Part shown: positions 55,321 to 63,548 of the stretch, one piece after another
Layout of the letters: each line of letters starts with the position of its first letter
Position numbering within the stretch: the stretch's first letter is position 1
Program-made: the position numbers and the translations under genes
The notes under the pieces: generated by a model
The model's input: only the letters and a program-made list of their open reading frames with translations
Told to the model about the DNA's origin: nothing
Databases searched by the model: none
Origin: Pseudidiomarina marina
Lineage (GTDB): Bacteria; Pseudomonadota; Gammaproteobacteria; Enterobacterales; Alteromonadaceae
Direction: 5' to 3'
Length of the DNA: 64,000 nt
Assembly: GCF_003987045.1 (NCBI RefSeq)
Contig: NZ_PIPZ01000003.1
Span: 62,001-126,000 of the forward strand

Positions 55321-56987
55321 TGCGCTTTTTGCAATGGTTGCACCGGTGGACCAGCTTGATAATCATCATTCAAGTTCTATTGTGGATAATCAGTGGCTTT
55401 TATTTTTCGTTAGCTGGCCATCATGCGATGTCTGGTCACCATTATTTTAAAATGGAACACAGTCATTCACCAATTGGCACATCTCAAGCGTTAGACTGGC
55501 CGCAAATATCCAATCAATTTTCCGATATTCGAGATGTTCAGTTACGTACAATTTTAGGTACGCCACAATATGTTATTGAACATGCTGACGGAGTTAGCTA
55601 CATCGATGCGACCACAGCTCAACCTTGGTCAACATCAGAAGAGATGGCGGCAACCTTGGCTCAAGAAAGTTATTCGGGCTCAGGTGAAATTATTGGTGTG
55701 ACACCCTTAACAGAAGGTAGCGATGAGGTTAATGGTTGGCGTGAACCAGGTTATCGTGTTGATATTCGTGATGACTTGAATACACGTATCTATATCGATG
55801 CCGCATCAGGCACTGTGGTTGAACACCGCAATACGCCTTGGCTATGGGCTGATTGGGCGTTCAAACTGCATTTTATGGATTACAGCGGAGAGCGAAACTT
55901 TAATCATCTGCTGATCGTGAGCGCTGGCGTGATGATGTTATGGTTTACCTTATCTGGACTTATTTTGTTAGGACGAAATCTCGTACGCGGAGATTTGAAT
56001 CCTTGGCGTAAGCAAACCTACTTAGAGTTTTTTCAAACACAGCAGAAAACGATTGCTAGCGCTTGTGGCGGGGGTGGCACATGCGGGCTTTGCAAGGTGC
56101 GTTTCCAAGGAGGTGCTCCCTCGCCAACGGATAGCGAACAAGCGATTTTATCGACATCTGAACTCAATGAAGGGTTGCGCTTAAGCTGCCAGCATAGGTT
56201 AAACAAAAACTACAATGTTGGTCTTACCAACACTGATGCCCGTTCATTGACACTAAAATTAGTCCATAATCGGGTGTTGACGCCGAGTATTCATGAGCTG
56301 ACGTTTGTACCAGCGAATGGCGTAGACCTTTCATACCAAGCTGGTCAGTTTATGCAGTTTTTCATTCCTTGTGACGCTGGTCAGAACACTGTGACCGTGC
56401 ATCGCAATTATTCATTCGCAACAGCATCAGGGCAACCCGAGTTAACCTTTACAGTCCGTAAAATGCCAGCGCCGAATACTAAATGTCAGCCAGGTATTGG
56501 TTCAACATACCTATGTGGTTTACAAATGGGTGAGACGGTTGGTGCAGTTGGTCCGCTGGGTGACTTTCTGTTAAACACCGCAACCCTTGGTGAACGACAA
56601 CAGGTGTTTATCGGTGGTGGAGCGGGTATTGCACCGTTGCGCGCGCTCATTCAAGACGCACTTGAACGAGTGGAAACCGCGCATCCACTTCAATTCTTCT
56701 ACGGAGCTCGTAATCGATCAGAGTTATGCTATTACGATGAATTTATCGCATTACAAGAGCAGCAACGTTTGCAATACCACCCGGTTATTTCTGAACAAGA
56801 TGACACATGGCGTGGGCTTAGCGGCTTTGTTCATGAGATTGCGAAAGCGTGGATTCAAACGCAAGATGTGCAGCAACTTGATGTCTACGTATGTGGGCCT
56901 CCGGCCATGCTAGCCGCAACGCGAGCGATGCTGGATGAAATCGGCGTTGCACCGGAACAGGTGCGTTACGATGATTTCGGAATTTAA
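55317..56987 (+). CDS. PepSY membrane domain fused to NqrF-like 2Fe-2S/FAD/NAD(P)H reductase
   Basis: 556 residues. The N-terminal part repeats the PepSY-TM plan: HRWTSLIIIIQVLLWIISGF helix, a His-rich loop (about 34-53; AGHHAMSGHHYFKMEHSHS), LHFMDY, and a helix at about 196-222. Then a plant-type ferredoxin domain (C-x5-C-x2-C in SACGGGGTCGLCKV, last Cys in LSCQHR), an FAD domain (NYSFATASG) and an NAD domain (GGGAGIAPLRALI). The layout moves electrons from cytoplasmic NAD(P)H to the membrane, suggesting a self-contained periplasmic metal or siderophore reductase. Confidence 0.86.
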   Translation: MMRFLQWLHRWTSLIIIIQVLLWIISGFYFSLAGHHAMSGHHYFKMEHSHSPIGTSQALDWPQISNQFSDIRDVQLRTILGTPQYVIEHADGVSYIDATTAQPWSTSEEMAATLAQESYSGSGEIIGVTPLTEGSDEVNGWREPGYRVDIRDDLNTRIYIDAASGTVVEHRNTPWLWADWAFKLHFMDYSGERNFNHLLIVSAGVMMLWFTLSGLILLGRNLVRGDLNPWRKQTYLEFFQTQQKTIASACGGGGTCGLCKVRFQGGAPSPTDSEQAILSTSELNEGLRLSCQHRLNKNYNVGLTNTDARSLTLKLVHNRVLTPSIHELTFVPANGVDLSYQAGQFMQFFIPCDAGQNTVTVHRNYSFATASGQPELTFTVRKMPAPNTKCQPGIGSTYLCGLQMGETVGAVGPLGDFLLNTATLGERQQVFIGGGAGIAPLRALIQDALERVETAHPLQFFYGARNRSELCYYDEFIALQEQQRLQYHPVISEQDDTWRGLSGFVHEIAKAWIQTQDVQQLDVYVCGPPAMLAATRAMLDEIGVAPEQVRYDDFGI

Positions 56988-57107
56988 TTATGTACTTTAG
57001 ATAAATACGAAATAAATCATCCACACTTGCCGTTTTTTGCTCTATACTTTAGTGAATTTTAGTTACTTACGAAATTCAACTGAGCAAAATTCGGCAAGGA
57101 GATGAAT

Positions 57108-58064
57108 ATGTCATTGCGTGCTTGGGCAATCGCCCTGTTTGTTGTCAGTACTGCCAGTGTTGCAACCTCGACGGTCGCAGCTGAGCATCAAGTTCAGTCT
57201 ACGACTATTGCAGAATATCTGCGCTTGCAAGGGCTGGTTGAGTCAACCAACAGTGCAACCGTATCAGCGCAAGTTTCTGGTCGCGTTGAGAAGGTATTGG
57301 TTGATGTCGGCGACAATGTGCCAGCCGGCGCAACGCTCGTGACCATTACCTCAGTTGAGCAATATCAAATGCTAACCCAGGCACAAGCGCAACTAGCCGC
57401 AGCTGGTGCCACACTGATTGCCGAACAGCAAGAATTTGATCGGGTAACTAGCTTAGTGCAGCGCGATTTAGTACCGGTGGCTGAGCGCGACCGCGCCAAG
57501 GCGCGTCTCGATAACGCCAAAGCACAACTACGCTCAGCCGAAGCTGCGGTTGAGCGCGCCGAAGAACAACTCAGCTACACTGAGGTGAAAGCACCTTACG
57601 GTGGTATTGTCAGCGAGCGTTTTGTCGAGCCCGGCGAATTAGTGCAACCTGGTATGCCATTATTGTCTGGTTTCGACCCTGCTGAATTACGTTTACATGT
57701 GGACTTGCCAGCCCGCTATGCCCATCTAGCAACTACCTACCAGTGGGCCCGTGTTAATGGGTTAGAGCCAACTTCGCAACAAGTGTTTCCTACGGTGCAC
57801 AGTCAATCGAGTACCGTGCGCATGCGGTTAATTTTACCAAGTGATAGTGGATTGATGCCGGGGCAGTGGCAGCCAGTATTGGTGAAGGTGGGCGAGCACC
57901 AAGGCGTGCAAGTGCCTGCCGAGGCCATTTATAACCAAGGCGAGCTCACCATGGTTCGCATGCAAGATAATAGCTGGCGTGCGGTGCGTTTAGGCTTAAG
58001 CCAAGACGGTTTTGTAGAAGTTGTGAGTGGATTGAAAGCCGGTGAGGTGATCAGCTATGAGTAA
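57108..58064 (+). CDS. RND efflux periplasmic adaptor subunit
   Basis: 318 residues from the ATG at 57108, with AAGGAG six bases upstream (an ATG two codons earlier is too close to it). Signal peptide, lipoyl/barrel-sandwich halves (VSGRVEKVLVDVGDNV; VKAPYGGIVSERFVEPGELV), a helical hairpin between them (about 85-150), and a beta-barrel domain. The hairpin is short, as in adaptors of metabolite or metal pumps. It overlaps the pump gene by 8 bp. Confidence 0.92.
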   Translation: MSLRAWAIALFVVSTASVATSTVAAEHQVQSTTIAEYLRLQGLVESTNSATVSAQVSGRVEKVLVDVGDNVPAGATLVTITSVEQYQMLTQAQAQLAAAGATLIAEQQEFDRVTSLVQRDLVPVAERDRAKARLDNAKAQLRSAEAAVERAEEQLSYTEVKAPYGGIVSERFVEPGELVQPGMPLLSGFDPAELRLHVDLPARYAHLATTYQWARVNGLEPTSQQVFPTVHSQSSTVRMRLILPSDSGLMPGQWQPVLVKVGEHQGVQVPAEAIYNQGELTMVRMQDNSWRAVRLGLSQDGFVEVVSGLKAGEVISYE

Positions 58065-61000
58065 CAAGCCCCTTGGTATCGCAGGTAAATTTGCGGCATG
58101 GGGTGAACGTTCTCAGCTCACGCCGTTGTTGGCAATTTTTGGCCTAATTCTTGGCATCATGGCGGCGCTAATTACGCCGCGTGAAGAGGAGCCGCAAATT
58201 GACGTCACCATGGCCGATGTCATGGTGGCATTTCCGGGCGCCGCCGTTAGTCAAGTTGAAGATCAATTAGCGACGCCGCTAGAGCAGCACTTTGCACGCA
58301 TGCAGGGTATTGAGCATATTTACTCGGTATCACAGCCAGGCCAAGCGCTGGTGACGGTGCAATTTGAAGTGGGTGTACCGCGCGATAAAGCGTTAGTAGA
58401 GCTCTTTGATAGCCTAGCAAGCTGGCAAGTTCGCCACCCCAACTTTTCACAGCCTCTAGTGAAAGCTCGAGGTATCGATGATGTACCAATTCTTGGGCTA
58501 ACCATTACCTCCGACGGACTTGATTTGAAATCGGTTGCTGACACCTTAGTCGAGCCACTCCAAAACGTTAGCGGCGTGCGCGAAGTAAATGTCATTGGCG
58601 CTGAGCCCGAGCAAATTAACGTGACTTTAGATAACACCGCGCTGAGCCGTATCGGCTTAGATTTTAATGCGGTGAGCCAAGCCTTGGCGGGGCAAAACCA
58701 AAGCGCGCAAGCAGGTTATCGACTGGCTCAAGGCCAGCAAATTCCTGTGCAAGCGAGTAGCTTTATCGATAGCGTGAACACATTGCGTCATCTGATTGTT
58801 GCCAACGTTGACGGCAAGCCGGTTCGCCTGGAGCAAGTGGCCGAAATCAGCGAAAGCGCAGTGGTACCATCTCGTTACGTGTGGTCGCGTCCAGCGGGTG
58901 GCGAAGCACAGCCAGCGGTGACGCTTGCCGTCACTAAAAAAGCCGGTGAAAACGCGGTGGTGGTAGCGCAGGAAGTTTTAGCGCGCCTCGATACGTTGAA
59001 GCAACAATGGCTGCCGCCTGAGCTAGAAATCGACGTTACACGCAACTATGGCCAAACTGCAGACGATAAAGCCTCAAAGCTCATTCAAAAGCTCATCTTC
59101 GCAACCATATCAGTTGTCGCACTGGTGTTATTCACCCTCGGTAAACGCGAAGCCGTTGTGGTGGGTAGCGCCGTCGTGCTGACCCTCGCTATGACCTTGT
59201 TTGCGTCTTGGGCATGGGGCTTTACGCTGAACCGTGTGTCGCTATTCGCACTGATCTTCTCCATTGGTATCTTGGTTGATGACGCCATTGTGGTGGTGGA
59301 GAATATTCACCGCCATTTAGGTTTGGGTAAGTCTCTGAAAACCTCCATTCCGGCAGCGGTCGACGAAGTTGGGGGACCGACCATTTTGGCGACCTTTACT
59401 GTAATCGCCGCCCTGCTTCCGATGGCGTTTGTGAGTGGCTTGATGGGTCCGTACATGAGCCCCATCCCAATTAACGCGTCGTTGGGCATGCTGTTGTCGC
59501 TGATTATCGCGCTCACCGTAACACCGTGGTTGGCTCGTCATTTATTAAAAGACGAACATCATGAAGGTGAAGCGCATAGTAGCAAACTACATACCTTCTT
59601 TGAGCGCATCATGCAGCCGTTGCTCACACATCGTAAGCGGCGTTACTTCATGGGCTTTGGCCTGATTGTTCTCATTGTCGCAATGATGGGTCTTGCGGTG
59701 GTGCAGGCCGTGGTGATGAAAATGCTGCCATTTGATAACAAGAGTGAAATCAAACTGGTACTGGATATGCCAGAAGGCAGTAGCTTAGAAGAGACCAATG
59801 CGACGCTCATGCAATTGGCACAGAAACTCGACGAAGTGGACGAAGTCGTTGCCACCCAAATCTATGCCGGCACCGCGTCACCAATTGGCTTTAATGGCCT
59901 TGTGCGCCAGTACTATTTGCGCGAAGGCGCCAACATGGGCGACATTCAAGTCACGCTCGCTGAACTTGGTGAGCGCGATCGTGCGAGTCACGAGATTGCT
60001 TTGGCAATTCGGCCAATGCTAACGCCAATTGCCGAAGCCGTTGGTGCGTCCCTAAAGATTGTTGAAGTGCCGCCGGGTCCGCCCGTGCTCGCACCAATAG
60101 TCGCAGAAGTGTATGGTCCGTCAGAGGCAGCACGTGAATTAGGTGCTCGTGACGTGCTTGCGCAATTGCGCGCCACCGAAGGTGTCGTCGATATCGATAG
60201 CACTCTCGTGGCTGAAGCCACCGAAGAAGTTTGGGAAGTGAATCGTGAGCGTGCCGCACAACTCGGCGTGACCGCTGGACAAGTGGTTCAGGTATTGCAA
60301 ACCGCACTTGGCGGCATGAATGTCACCTACTTGGCGATTCCCGGTCAAACCCAACCGGTACCGGTGAAGTTACGCCTGCCAGCGGATTGGCAAGGCCAGT
60401 TAGCGCAACTTGAGAGCCTTACCGTAACCAGCCAAACCACCGGTCAAGCCATTCCAGTGGCGGAGCTCATTGAGCGCGAACAGCGACCTTATGCGCAACC
60501 GGTGTATCACAAAGACTTGCGCCCAGTGGTTTATGTGACTGCCGATATGGCTGGCGAACTCGATAGCCCGCTCTACGGCCTATTCGACGCTGCCGGCGAT
60601 ATCGAACTGCCACAAACCTTTATAGCGCAGCCTGATATCTGGGACCAAACCGCGTTGAAGTGGGACGGCGAATGGCAAATCACCTACGAAACCTTCCGTG
60701 ATATGGGCTTGGCCTACGCAGTCGGTTTGTTGTTGATTTACCTGCTGGTAGTCGGCCACTTCGGTAGTTACATGACACCACTGGTTATCATGGCACCCAT
60801 ACCGCTAACGCTCATCGGCATCATGCCAGGCCATGCCATCCTCGGTGCGCAGTTCACCGCCACCTCCATGATCGGCATGATTGCCTTGGCCGGAATCATA
60901 GTGCGGAACTCCATCTTGCTGGTCGATTTTATCCGTGAAGAAGTCGCCGCCGGCAAAGACCTCAACACCGCCGTGATTGAAGCTGCTGTCGTACGTGCCA

Positions 61001-61185
61001 AACCAATCACGTTGACCGCAATCGCGGCCATGATGGGTGCTTTCTTCATCCTCGATGACCCCATCTTCAACGGCCTGGCCGTCAGCTTGATCTTCGGCAT
61101 CGCGGTCTCTACGGCGTTGACGCTGGTGGTCATTCCATTGCTGTACGCGTCGCTCCTGCGGCGCCGGACCGCTCGAGAGCGTTAA
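58057..61185 (+). CDS. RND family efflux pump, inner-membrane transporter
   Basis: 1042 residues. AcrB-type architecture, with two large periplasmic porter regions and twelve membrane helices. The proton-relay Asp pair is in GILVDDAIVVVENIHRHLG (fourth helix). The N-terminal TPREEEPQIDVTMADVMV marks the poorly studied branch often found in marine bacteria, distinct from AcrB and CusA. No outer-membrane channel gene lies here, so it must share one. Substrate unknown. Confidence 0.94.
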   Translation: MSNKPLGIAGKFAAWGERSQLTPLLAIFGLILGIMAALITPREEEPQIDVTMADVMVAFPGAAVSQVEDQLATPLEQHFARMQGIEHIYSVSQPGQALVTVQFEVGVPRDKALVELFDSLASWQVRHPNFSQPLVKARGIDDVPILGLTITSDGLDLKSVADTLVEPLQNVSGVREVNVIGAEPEQINVTLDNTALSRIGLDFNAVSQALAGQNQSAQAGYRLAQGQQIPVQASSFIDSVNTLRHLIVANVDGKPVRLEQVAEISESAVVPSRYVWSRPAGGEAQPAVTLAVTKKAGENAVVVAQEVLARLDTLKQQWLPPELEIDVTRNYGQTADDKASKLIQKLIFATISVVALVLFTLGKREAVVVGSAVVLTLAMTLFASWAWGFTLNRVSLFALIFSIGILVDDAIVVVENIHRHLGLGKSLKTSIPAAVDEVGGPTILATFTVIAALLPMAFVSGLMGPYMSPIPINASLGMLLSLIIALTVTPWLARHLLKDEHHEGEAHSSKLHTFFERIMQPLLTHRKRRYFMGFGLIVLIVAMMGLAVVQAVVMKMLPFDNKSEIKLVLDMPEGSSLEETNATLMQLAQKLDEVDEVVATQIYAGTASPIGFNGLVRQYYLREGANMGDIQVTLAELGERDRASHEIALAIRPMLTPIAEAVGASLKIVEVPPGPPVLAPIVAEVYGPSEAARELGARDVLAQLRATEGVVDIDSTLVAEATEEVWEVNRERAAQLGVTAGQVVQVLQTALGGMNVTYLAIPGQTQPVPVKLRLPADWQGQLAQLESLTVTSQTTGQAIPVAELIEREQRPYAQPVYHKDLRPVVYVTADMAGELDSPLYGLFDAAGDIELPQTFIAQPDIWDQTALKWDGEWQITYETFRDMGLAYAVGLLLIYLLVVGHFGSYMTPLVIMAPIPLTLIGIMPGHAILGAQFTATSMIGMIALAGIIVRNSILLVDFIREEVAAGKDLNTAVIEAAVVRAKPITLTAIAAMMGAFFILDDPIFNGLAVSLIFGIAVSTALTLVVIPLLYASLLRRRTARER

Positions 61186-61315
61186 TCGTTAATCGTTATT
61201 GGTTATTCGTTATTCGTTATTTGAAAAAGCGAAAGCCAATAACGAAACCCTCAAACAAACAGCGTAGTTCGTGCTTCGTGCGCTACGCTGTTCGTCCGGG
61301 CTTCGCCCTGTTCGC

Positions 61316-61370
61316 GAACCCCGAACCCCGAACCCCGAACCCCGAACCCCGAACCCCGAACCCCGAACCC
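61316..61370. repeat. Heptanucleotide array (GAACCCC)
   Basis: Seven perfect copies of GAACCCC plus six bases of an eighth, with no interruption. Confidence 0.97.
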
Positions 61371-61416
61371 ATAATAGAAAGCCCTATCAAGCATGTATGT
61401 CGGCTCAGAAAAAGGG

Positions 61417-61485
61417 TGTTCAGTTGCATCAAAAATGCAGCATTTGAAGGGGGCTTTTTTGCTCCATTTTTGATGCAACTGAACA
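61417..61485. repeat. Perfect 21-bp inverted repeat with 27-nt loop
   Basis: Arms 61417-61437 and 61465-61485 are exact reverse complements. As RNA this would be a very stable hairpin. It could terminate RND transcription, or be a small mobile-element remnant; no T run follows. Confidence 0.9.
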
Positions 61486-61582
61486 GCCAAAATAAAAGCA
61501 CATGCCCCACACCCATACATCTATCTTTTTGGTAAGTTGAATAGGTTCAACACGGAAAATCACACGATTCGCCTGAAAGATC

Positions 61583-61701
61583 TATGAGATGAGCAAATGT
61601 ATGACGTGAGTAAGTGTACGAGATGAGCAGGTGTATGAGATGAACAAATGTATGACGTGAGTAGGTGTATGACGTGAGTAGGTGTATGACGTGAGTAGGT
61701 G
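61583..61701. repeat. 17-bp tandem repeat, seven units
   Basis: Seven contiguous 17-bp units; units 5, 6 and 7 (61651-61701) are identical (TATGACGTGAGTAGGTG) and units 1-4 vary at a few positions, alternating between two subtypes (ATGAC-GTGAG and ATGAG-ATGA). Confidence 0.95.
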
Positions 61702-61796
61702 AATGGGATCTCTAGGCTCTGTGGGAGCGAGAGCCAAACAGAGTTGATCTCCTAAAAACAGCGTAGCGCACAAACCAAGAACTACGCAGTTCGTCT

Positions 61797-61817
61797 TTCG
61801 CTCTTCGCTCTTCGCTC
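61797..61817. repeat. Heptanucleotide array (TTCGCTC), three units
   Basis: Three perfect copies of TTCGCTC running into the right arm of the composite element. Confidence 0.85.
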
Positions 61818-61877
61818 TTTCGAATAACGAATAACCAATAACGAATAACGAACAACGAACAACGCTTTTCGAGCCCT

Positions 61878-61917
61878 TGCACTTCCGTGGTGCATGAATT
61901 TGCACTACAATGGTGCA
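61878..61917. promoter_or_regulatory. Two NtrC (NRI) binding sites upstream of glnA
   Basis: Sites at 61878-61894 and 61901-61917 have the form TGCAC-n6-GGTGCA (the second is TGCACTACAATGGTGCA), matching the NtrC consensus. Their centres are 23 bp apart and about 100-120 bp upstream of the sigma-54 promoter, the usual enhancer distance. Confidence 0.85.
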
Positions 61918-61992
61918 AATATAGCCAATGCACAGCACCCTAGCCGTACCAGAACAACGTTAACCCATTGAAAAGTGAGCCAAAACCAATCT

Positions 61993-62007
61993 TGGCATCG
62001 TTTTTGC
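61993..62007 (+). promoter_or_regulatory. Sigma-54 promoter of glnA
   Basis: TGGCAT, 5 bp, TTGC: the -24/-12 form of RpoN promoters with both invariant GG and GC. Transcription should start about 12 bp downstream (near 62018), leaving a leader of about 78 nt. Confidence 0.85.
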
Positions 62008-62095
62008 TTTAATTTGGTGCAAAGGTGCAAGCGCAACAAGCAATGCTTGCTATACTCAATTCTGAAACTAGACATGCACGATCGCGGAGGATCAC

Positions 62096-63508
62096 ATGAC
62101 AACACCACAAGACGTTATGGCTTACATTGAAGAACACGATGTCAAATTCGTGGATTTACGCTTTACCGATACTAAAGGTAAAGAGCAGCATGTGACCATC
62201 CCGGTTTCGCAAATTAATGAAGAGTTCTTCGAAGAAGGCAAGATGTTTGATGGTTCGTCTATTGGTGGCTGGAAAGGCATCAATGAGTCAGACATGGTGC
62301 TTATGCCTGATTGTAGCTCGATTGTACTTGACCCGTTCACTGACGAAGTAACGATGAATGTGGTGTGCGACATTCTTGAGCCAGACACCATGCAAGGTTA
62401 TGACCGTGACCCGCGTTCAATTGCGCGTCGTGCGGAAGAGTATTTGCAAAGCATGGGCATTGGCGACACGGCGTTCTTCGGTCCGGAGCCTGAGTTTTTC
62501 TTGTTCAACGATGTGCGTTTCCACACCGACATGAGCGGTAGCTTCTATAAAATTGAAGCAGAAGAAGCGAAGTGGAACTCGGGCAAAGAATACAAAGATG
62601 GTAACTTGGCGCACCGTCCAGGTGTGAAAGGCGGTTACTTCCCAGTACCACCCGTTGATTCAGCGCACGATATTCGTAGCACCATGAGCACCGTGATGGA
62701 AGACATGGGCTTAGTCGTTGAAGCGCACCACCATGAAGTGGCAACTGCCGGTCAAAACGAGGTGGCAACCCGCTTTAATACGTTGGTGAAAAAAGCTGAC
62801 GAGATTCAAATCTATAAGTATGTAGTACATAACGTTGCGCATTCATACGGTATGACCGCTACCTTTATGCCGAAGCCAATTGTTGGTGATAACGGTTCTG
62901 GTATGCACGTTCACATGTCAATTAGCAAAGACGGCAAGAACTTATTCGCAGGCGATCAGTACGGTGGCTTGAGCGAAATGGCGCTTTACTACATTGGCGG
63001 TATCATCAAACATGCGCGTGCTTTGAACGCGTTCTGTAACCCAACCACCAACTCGTACAAACGTTTGGTGCCAGGCTACGAAGCACCGGTTATGTTGGCG
63101 TACTCTGCGCGTAACCGTTCTGCGTCAATTCGTATTCCTGTGGTTGCTAGTGCAAAAGCGCGTCGTATTGAGGTGCGTTTCCCTGACCCAGCGGCGAACC
63201 CTTACTTGTGTTTTGCAGCGCTGTTGATGGCTGGTCTTGATGGTATTAAGAACAAGATCCATCCTGGCGATGCGATGGATAAAGACTTGTATGATTTGCC
63301 AGCAGAAGAAGCGAAAGAAATTCCAACCGTATGTCACTCATTAGAGATGGCCTTGGAAGCATTGGATAAAGACCGTGAGTTCTTAACTGCTGGCGGTGTA
63401 TTTACTGATGACATGATTGATGCGTACATTAAGTTGCGTCACCACGAAGTGATGAAACTGAAAATGACCACGCACCCAATTGAGTTTGATTTGTACTATA
63501 GCGTTTAA
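62096..63508 (+). CDS. glnA: Glutamine synthetase, type I
   Basis: 470 residues, GSI-beta size. Signature [15 protein letters not shown]-binding region [16 protein letters not shown], and the adenylylation loop [15 protein letters not shown] with its Tyr are present. It makes glutamine from glutamate and ammonia. The NtrC/RpoN control upstream fits nitrogen regulation; ntrB-ntrC do not directly follow, the next gene encoding a DUF4124 protein. Confidence 0.98.
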   Translation: MTTPQDVMAYIEEHDVKFVDLRFTDTKGKEQHVTIPVSQINEEFFEEGKMFDGSSIGGWKGINESDMVLMPDCSSIVLDPFTDEVTMNVVCDILEPDTMQGYDRDPRSIARRAEEYLQSMGIGDTAFFGPEPEFFLFNDVRFHTDMSGSFYKIEAEEAKWNSGKEYKDGNLAHRPGVKGGYFPVPPVDSAHDIRSTMSTVMEDMGLVVEAHHHEVATAGQNEVATRFNTLVKKADEIQIYKYVVHNVAHSYGMTATFMPKPIVGDNGSGMHVHMSISKDGKNLFAGDQYGGLSEMALYYIGGIIKHARALNAFCNPTTNSYKRLVPGYEAPVMLAYSARNRSASIRIPVVASAKARRIEVRFPDPAANPYLCFAALLMAGLDGIKNKIHPGDAMDKDLYDLPAEEAKEIPTVCHSLEMALEALDKDREFLTAGGVFTDDMIDAYIKLRHHEVMKLKMTTHPIEFDLYYSV

Positions 63509-63548
63509 CGAAAGAGCGCTTTAGTTACATAAGAGGAAACAACGAACG

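Larger units (their letters stand above)
61187..61850. repeat. Composite intergenic repeat element bounded by 26-bp inverted repeats (type B arms)
   Basis: The left end (61187-61212) and right end (61825-61850) are inverted copies matching at 25 of 26 positions, made of 7-bp GTTATTC-like units as in the 29340 element. The interior holds an 8-bp stem (61260-61267/61283-61290), a GAACCCC array, a 21-bp inverted repeat, a 17-bp tandem repeat and a GCTCTTC array. It begins two bases after the RND stop. No credible gene is inside; the open frames over it are repeat translations. Confidence 0.85.

Noticed and set aside
61583-61701. Possible CRISPR array
   Set aside because: The 17-bp units are directly contiguous without unique spacers, and no cas gene is present.
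61221-61938. Open frames of 77-118 residues on both strands over the region between the RND gene and glnA
   Set aside because: They translate the GAACCCC, 17-bp and hairpin repeats into simple peptide repeats, lack ribosome binding sites, and match no family.
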